DNA of 7,832 bases. It comes from Bacteroidales bacterium UBA1215. Lineage in GTDB: Bacteria; Bacteroidota; Bacteroidia; Bacteroidales; WCHB1-69. The stretch spans positions 767-8,598 of the forward strand of contig DBXJ01000058.1 of NCBI GenBank assembly GCA_002309475.1, read 5' to 3'. The notes under the pieces were generated by a model, which was not told the origin of the DNA, searched no databases, and saw nothing but the letters and a program-made list of their open reading frames with translations. Positions 6,632-7,832 of this stretch are shown here, piece after piece (position 1 is the stretch's first letter; every line of letters begins with the position of its first letter). Made by a program: the position numbers and the translations under genes.

Positions 6632-7312
6632 ATGAAGAAAAAAACAGCCTTGTCAAAACAAAATAACAAAGTAGTGATAATAGACCAGTACGAAATATTC
6701 CGCTTAGGTTTGAAAAGCGTTCTCTCCAAGCAATCTATGCATGCAACAATAGTAGGAGAGGCTGCCGGATATCAAAATATTGACACACTGCTTTCTGCAA
6801 CTCATCCTGATATATTGTTGATTAGTTTAGATAAAATCAACCTTGCCGATAAAGAAATAGTTACTTATTTAAAACAAACTTATCCCGATTTAAAATTGAT
6901 AGTTCTAACTGATTGTCAGGATGAGAAAACAATAGTCAATTTTGCGAAAAATAATCGTATAGAAGGTCTTCTCTCCAAAACTGCTACTTCTCAAGATGTG
7001 GCATTTGCCATTCAGTCTATCAGATATGGAAACAATTTTTACAGCCAGACTATAAAAGATATTTTATACAATGGTTATATTTTGGATGCCAGTAGCAGAG
7101 AAAATGAAAAAATACAGTTAACGAATAGAGAAGTAGAGATTGTGCTTTTGTGCAGTAAGGGTCTTTTGGCAAAAGAAATAGCCTCCAACATGCAAATTAG
7201 CAAACGCACCGTAGAAACACATAAAAGAAATATCTTTAAGAAATTAGGAGTCAGCAATATGAGGGAAATGATTCTCTATGCCGTCAAAAATGGTATTATT
7301 GAGAGGATTTAA
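6632..7312 (+). CDS. NarL/LuxR-family transcriptional regulator with degenerate receiver domain
   Basis: DNA-binding regulator of 226 residues from the preferred ATG at 6632. In-frame starts at 6599 (TTG) and 6602 (ATG) would begin at or just after the predicted transcript start. Residues about 13-135 are a response-regulator receiver: VVIIDQYEIFRLGLKSVL, then PDILLISL, LIVLTD and LLSKTAT. The phosphoacceptor aspartate (normally the D in a motif like DLVLLDL) is Ser65, and the usual acidic pair is D18-Q19, with only the first acid kept. Thr93 and Lys116 are retained. Residues about 163-226 form a LuxR helix-turn-helix: LTNREVEIVLLCSKGLLAKE, then ISKRTVETHKRNIFKKLGV. No histidine kinase is next to it. 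It probably works without phosphorylation, perhaps as an orphan regulator. The next gene encodes arginine deiminase, a plausible target. Confidence 0.9.
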   Translation: MKKKTALSKQNNKVVIIDQYEIFRLGLKSVLSKQSMHATIVGEAAGYQNIDTLLSATHPDILLISLDKINLADKEIVTYLKQTYPDLKLIVLTDCQDEKTIVNFAKNNRIEGLLSKTATSQDVAFAIQSIRYGNNFYSQTIKDILYNGYILDASSRENEKIQLTNREVEIVLLCSKGLLAKEIASNMQISKRTVETHKRNIFKKLGVSNMREMILYAVKNGIIERI

Positions 7313-7362
7313 AAGTGTTTGTTTATAAATTGTTGAAAATTTAAAAAAATATTTATATAAAA

Positions 7363-7382
7363 TTTGGTCAAATTTTGCCAAA
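7363..7382. promoter_or_regulatory. Imperfect dyad upstream of arginine deiminase, possible operator
   Basis: TTTGGTCAAA (7363-7372) and TTTTGCCAAA (7373-7382) match as an inverted repeat at 8 of 10 positions. It covers the -33 region of the arginine deiminase promoter, where a regulator could act. In such AT-rich DNA this could be chance. Confidence 0.3.
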
Positions 7383-7389
7383 AAACGAT

Positions 7390-7397
7390 TATCTTTG
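7390..7397 (+). promoter_or_regulatory. Bacteroidota -7 promoter box for arginine deiminase
   Basis: TATCTTTG followed by C, an exact TAnnTTTG match 18 bases before the ATG at 7416. TTTG at 7363-7366 is a possible -33 box with a 23-base spacer. The predicted leader is only about 12 bases, normal for the phylum. It makes the gene a separate unit from the regulator upstream. Confidence 0.6.
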
Positions 7398-7415
7398 CAT
7401 GTTTAAATCTATTTT

Positions 7416-7832
7416 ATGGATATAAGTGTAAAATCAGAAATTGGTCGACTAAATGGTGTAATCTTGCATCGTCCGGGTATAGAGATAGAACGGATGACTC
7501 CTGAAAATATTCACAAGGCATTGTATAGCGATATTTTAAGTATGAATATTGCACAACGTGAATATGCTTTGTTTGAAGGTGTGCTTCAAAAAAATACACA
7601 AGTGTTTTATGTTACCGATTTGTTGGCAAACATTCTTCAAGATAATAATCTTAAACGGCAAGTGGTAGACGATGTCTGCCAAATGTATCAATTAAATATT
7701 CAATCCTTATTGTTAGACATGTCGGTAGAAGACTTGTCACATGTGTTGATAGAGGGCTATGCTGTAAACAACCGTCAATATGTAATTCCACCTTTATATA
7801 ATTTGTTCTTCACTCGAGACGCTTCTGTAAGT
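7416..7832 (+). CDS. arcA: Arginine deiminase, N-terminal part, cut by the window edge
   Basis: Cytoplasmic enzyme of the arginine deiminase pathway: arginine plus water gives citrulline and ammonia, later used for ATP through carbamoyl phosphate. The frame is open from the ATG at 7416 to the last base, giving 139 residues of an expected 400-420. The start matches the family: SEIGRLNGVILHRPG (residues 7-21) is the usual first strand with the conserved HRPG. NLFFTRDAS (129-137) is the family's N-x-x-FTRD motif, whose aspartate (D135) binds the substrate guanidinium. DILSM and YALFEGVLQKNTQVFYVTDLL also fit. The catalytic Glu, His and Cys lie downstream and cannot be checked, so activity is inferred. 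A related guanidino-modifying enzyme is less likely given these motifs. Confidence 0.88.
   Translation, partial: MDISVKSEIGRLNGVILHRPGIEIERMTPENIHKALYSDILSMNIAQREYALFEGVLQKNTQVFYVTDLLANILQDNNLKRQVVDDVCQMYQLNIQSLLLDMSVEDLSHVLIEGYAVNNRQYVIPPLYNLFFTRDASVS

Overview
The window looks like a chromosomal segment of a Bacteroidales-type member of the Bacteroidota. Three things point there: AT-rich intergenic DNA, promoters of the TAnnTTTG type typical of this phylum, and lipoprotein and secreted-protein families common in gut and oral Bacteroidales. I cannot name a genus from sequence alone.

Layout, left to right. Bases 3-2036 hold the C-terminal two thirds of an RND efflux pump whose 5' end lies outside the window. 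It overlaps by 4 bases a TolC-family outer-membrane channel (2033-3370), so the two form one tripartite export operon; the periplasmic adaptor is presumably upstream. After a promoter near 3452 comes a lipoprotein gene (3544-4623) with an InlB-like B-repeat and a C-terminal lectin-like/FGE-like domain. A secreted UshA-type 5'-nucleotidase follows on the minus strand (4866-6320). A 311-base AT-rich divergent spacer with two strong palindromes separates it from a NarL/LuxR-type regulator (6632-7312), which has lost its phosphoacceptor aspartate. The window ends inside an arginine deiminase gene (from 7416), which has its own promoter.

The most interesting signal is the 3' end of the lipoprotein gene. 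From about 4426 to the stop, the DNA jumps to about 56% G+C with only about 16% adenine on the coding strand. The 60 bases at 4321-4380 are 30% G+C and 38% adenine. The codons here are mostly NNC/NNT, and the predicted residues fit a C-type-lectin variable region (YYWSTT ... SVRLVRSVQ). This is what adenine-directed mutagenesis by a diversity-generating retroelement (DGR) leaves in a target gene. No reverse transcriptase or template repeat is in the window, so this would be a remote target or one whose cassette lies outside. The unusual composition continues about 110 bases past the stop.

The genes appear to be separate transcription units: an efflux operon, a possibly hypervariable surface lipoprotein, a periplasmic nucleotide scavenging enzyme, and a regulator next to an arginine catabolic gene that it may control.
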